From Actinomycetes bacterium (GTDB taxonomy: Bacteria > Actinomycetota > CALGFH01), in assembly GCA_030146615.1 (NCBI GenBank), contig JASLBL010000032.1, positions 1 through 10,041 of the forward strand: a stretch of 10,041 nucleotides of DNA, read 5' to 3'. Numbering within the stretch: position 1 is the first letter of the stretch; every line of letters starts with the position of its first letter. Below are positions 8,877 to 10,041 of this stretch, in pieces. The position numbers were made by a program, and so were the translations under genes. A model generated the notes under the pieces. That model was not told where the DNA came from. It saw only the letters and a program-made list of their open reading frames with translations, and searched no databases.

Positions 8877-10004
8877 GTGCATCGGGTGGTGCTGGTCGCG
8901 TCCAGCCCGCGGCTGCCGCTGCTGTTCCCGCCCCAGACCTGGCGGGCCCTTGACGCCGCCCGGCCGGTGTGGCTGCTGGACGACCAGCACCCGTCGCTGC
9001 CGGCCCTCGAGGTGGCCGAGATCCCCTGGCAGGTGCTGGCCCCGGCCGACGACACCGGCCCCGCCGGCCGCGACCTGCTGCTGGTCGGCCAGGGCCTCGA
9101 CATGGAGGCGGTGACCCAGGCCAGGCGGCAGGCTGACGCCCTGCTGGACCACGTCCGGCGGGAGGGGACGGCCACCCTGCTGCTGCCGCCGGTCAACGAC
9201 GGGCCGCTGGTGCAGCTGGTCGCCGACCGGGCCGCCCGCAGCCACATCGAGGTCGAGGCCGTCTACCCGGTGGGGGAGCCCAAGGGGGCGGCCCTGCTCG
9301 ACCTGGTCGCCACCGAGACCCGCCTGCGCGGCCCCGACGGCTGTCCCTGGGACCGCGAGCAGACCCACGCCTCGCTGGCCCGGCACCTGGTCGAGGAGGC
9401 CTACGAGGTGCTCGACGCGATCGAGGAGGGCGACCCCGAGCACCTGCGCGAGGAGCTGGGCGACCTGCTGCTCCAGGTGGTGTTCCACGCCCAGCTGGCC
9501 GAGGACGCCGGCGCGTTCGACGTCGACGGGGTGGCCAGGGCGATCACCGAGAAGCTGGTCCGGCGCCACCCGCACGTCTTCGGCGACCTCCAGGTGGCGT
9601 CGGCCGGCGAGGTGGTCCGCAACTGGGAGGCGATCAAGCGCGAGGAGGAGGGCCGCACCGACCCCCTGGCCGGGATCCCCTCGGCCCTGCCGGCGCTCCA
9701 GCTCGCGGCCAAGCTCCAGAAGCGGGCTCCCGACGGCGGGCTGGCCGAGGGGGCCGGGTCGCCCGAACGGGTCCGTGAGCGGCTCGACGAGCTGGCCGGC
9801 GCCCGGGCCGAGGCCCTGGAGGAGGCGGTGGGGGCGCTGCTGTTCGAGGTGGTCGCCCTTGCACGGGCCAGCGGGGTCGAGCCGGAGGCGGCTCTGCGGG
9901 CCACCGCCCGCCGCTTCCGGGCCCGGCTCCTGGCCGCGACCCCGACCGAGGCCGATCCGCCTGGGCCTATGGCTCCCCGGGTGCCGGCGGCCCCCGAGGG
10001 CTGA
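8877..10004 (+). CDS. mazG: MazG, nucleoside-triphosphate pyrophosphohydrolase
   Basis: A 375-residue enzyme predicted to hydrolyse (d)NTPs to the monophosphate and pyrophosphate, removing abnormal nucleotides and possibly affecting (p)ppGpp levels. Residues 1 to about 140 are an extension beginning MHRVVLVASSPRLPLL, similar in style to the mycobacterial MazG N-terminus. The first MazG domain follows: GCPWDREQTH (Cys156 region), the metal motif EEAYE (173-177) and EELGD (192-196; Glu193 and Asp196 forming ExxD). A second, weaker MazG repeat runs from about 270 to 355, ending LLFEVVALARASG; its counterpart of EELGD reads EEAVGA (315-320), so both ExxD acidic residues are Ala. The Pro/Ala-rich tail is probably disordered. 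The GTG start lies 8 bp after the foldase stop without a ribosome binding site, so translation is probably coupled. GTG 8886 and 8889 are alternatives. Confidence 0.95.
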   Translation: MHRVVLVASSPRLPLLFPPQTWRALDAARPVWLLDDQHPSLPALEVAEIPWQVLAPADDTGPAGRDLLLVGQGLDMEAVTQARRQADALLDHVRREGTATLLLPPVNDGPLVQLVADRAARSHIEVEAVYPVGEPKGAALLDLVATETRLRGPDGCPWDREQTHASLARHLVEEAYEVLDAIEEGDPEHLREELGDLLLQVVFHAQLAEDAGAFDVDGVARAITEKLVRRHPHVFGDLQVASAGEVVRNWEAIKREEEGRTDPLAGIPSALPALQLAAKLQKRAPDGGLAEGAGSPERVRERLDELAGARAEALEEAVGALLFEVVALARASGVEPEAALRATARRFRARLLAATPTEADPPGPMAPRVPAAPEG

Positions 10005-10041
10005 GGCTCAGGCCGGCGGGGTCGGCCCCCGCTGCTCACCC
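10005..10041. other. Downstream flank of mazG with no recognisable feature
   Basis: The last 37 bp are GC-rich and contain no clear start codon with a ribosome binding site. CCGGCGGGGTCGG and CCCCCGC could form a short imperfect stem, too weak to call a terminator. In many actinobacteria eno lies soon after mazG, but nothing here shows it. Confidence 0.3.

Overview
The window comes from the chromosome of a very GC-rich bacterium, most likely an actinomycetote. The evidence is strong G/C bias at codon third positions, GTG starts, several genes without a Shine-Dalgarno site, -10 boxes of the TAnnnT type, and an actinobacterial style of MazG. I cannot place it to genus. No tRNA, rRNA, CRISPR array, insertion sequence, phage gene or plasmid gene was seen, and base use is even throughout. 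The region is almost entirely coding: seven protein genes with gaps of 0 to about 100 bp.

Layout: (1) 1-576, the C-terminal part of a PLP-dependent threonine/serine dehydratase, cut by the left edge. (2) 615-1373, an ArsR-type repressor fused to an SRPBCC (START-like) domain. It is preceded by a TTGACA box and a perfect 9-bp inverted repeat that runs over its start codon. (3) 1475-4987, mfd, the transcription-repair coupling factor, with a GC-rich leader hairpin. (4) 5052-6701, pgm, alpha-D-phosphoglucomutase. (5) 6698-7729 on the minus strand, a YghZ-type aldo/keto reductase that converges on pgm so tightly that both stop codons share one CTAG. (6) 7810-8868, a secreted lipoprotein of the SurA/PrsA parvulin foldase class, divergent from yghZ. 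(7) 8877-10004, mazG, a nucleoside-triphosphate pyrophosphohydrolase 8 bp behind the foldase gene and probably in its operon. The last 37 bp hold nothing recognisable.

How the genes fit together: mfd (rescue of stalled RNA polymerase and recruitment of excision repair) and mazG (cleaning of the nucleotide pool) are genome-maintenance genes. From general knowledge, mfd, a SurA-like gene, mazG and eno often lie close together in actinobacteria. Here the pgm/yghZ pair, both linked to central sugar phosphates, sits between mfd and the foldase-mazG pair. The dehydratase and the ArsR-SRPBCC gene look like independent units.

I found no convincing undescribed multi-gene system; these are mostly housekeeping genes. 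The best second-look items are the palindrome over the ArsR start, a strong ribosome binding site inside the ArsR-SRPBCC gene that looks like a fusion scar or an internal start, loss of both ExxD acidic residues in the second MazG domain, a two-cysteine loop in the foldase, and the shared CTAG stop.
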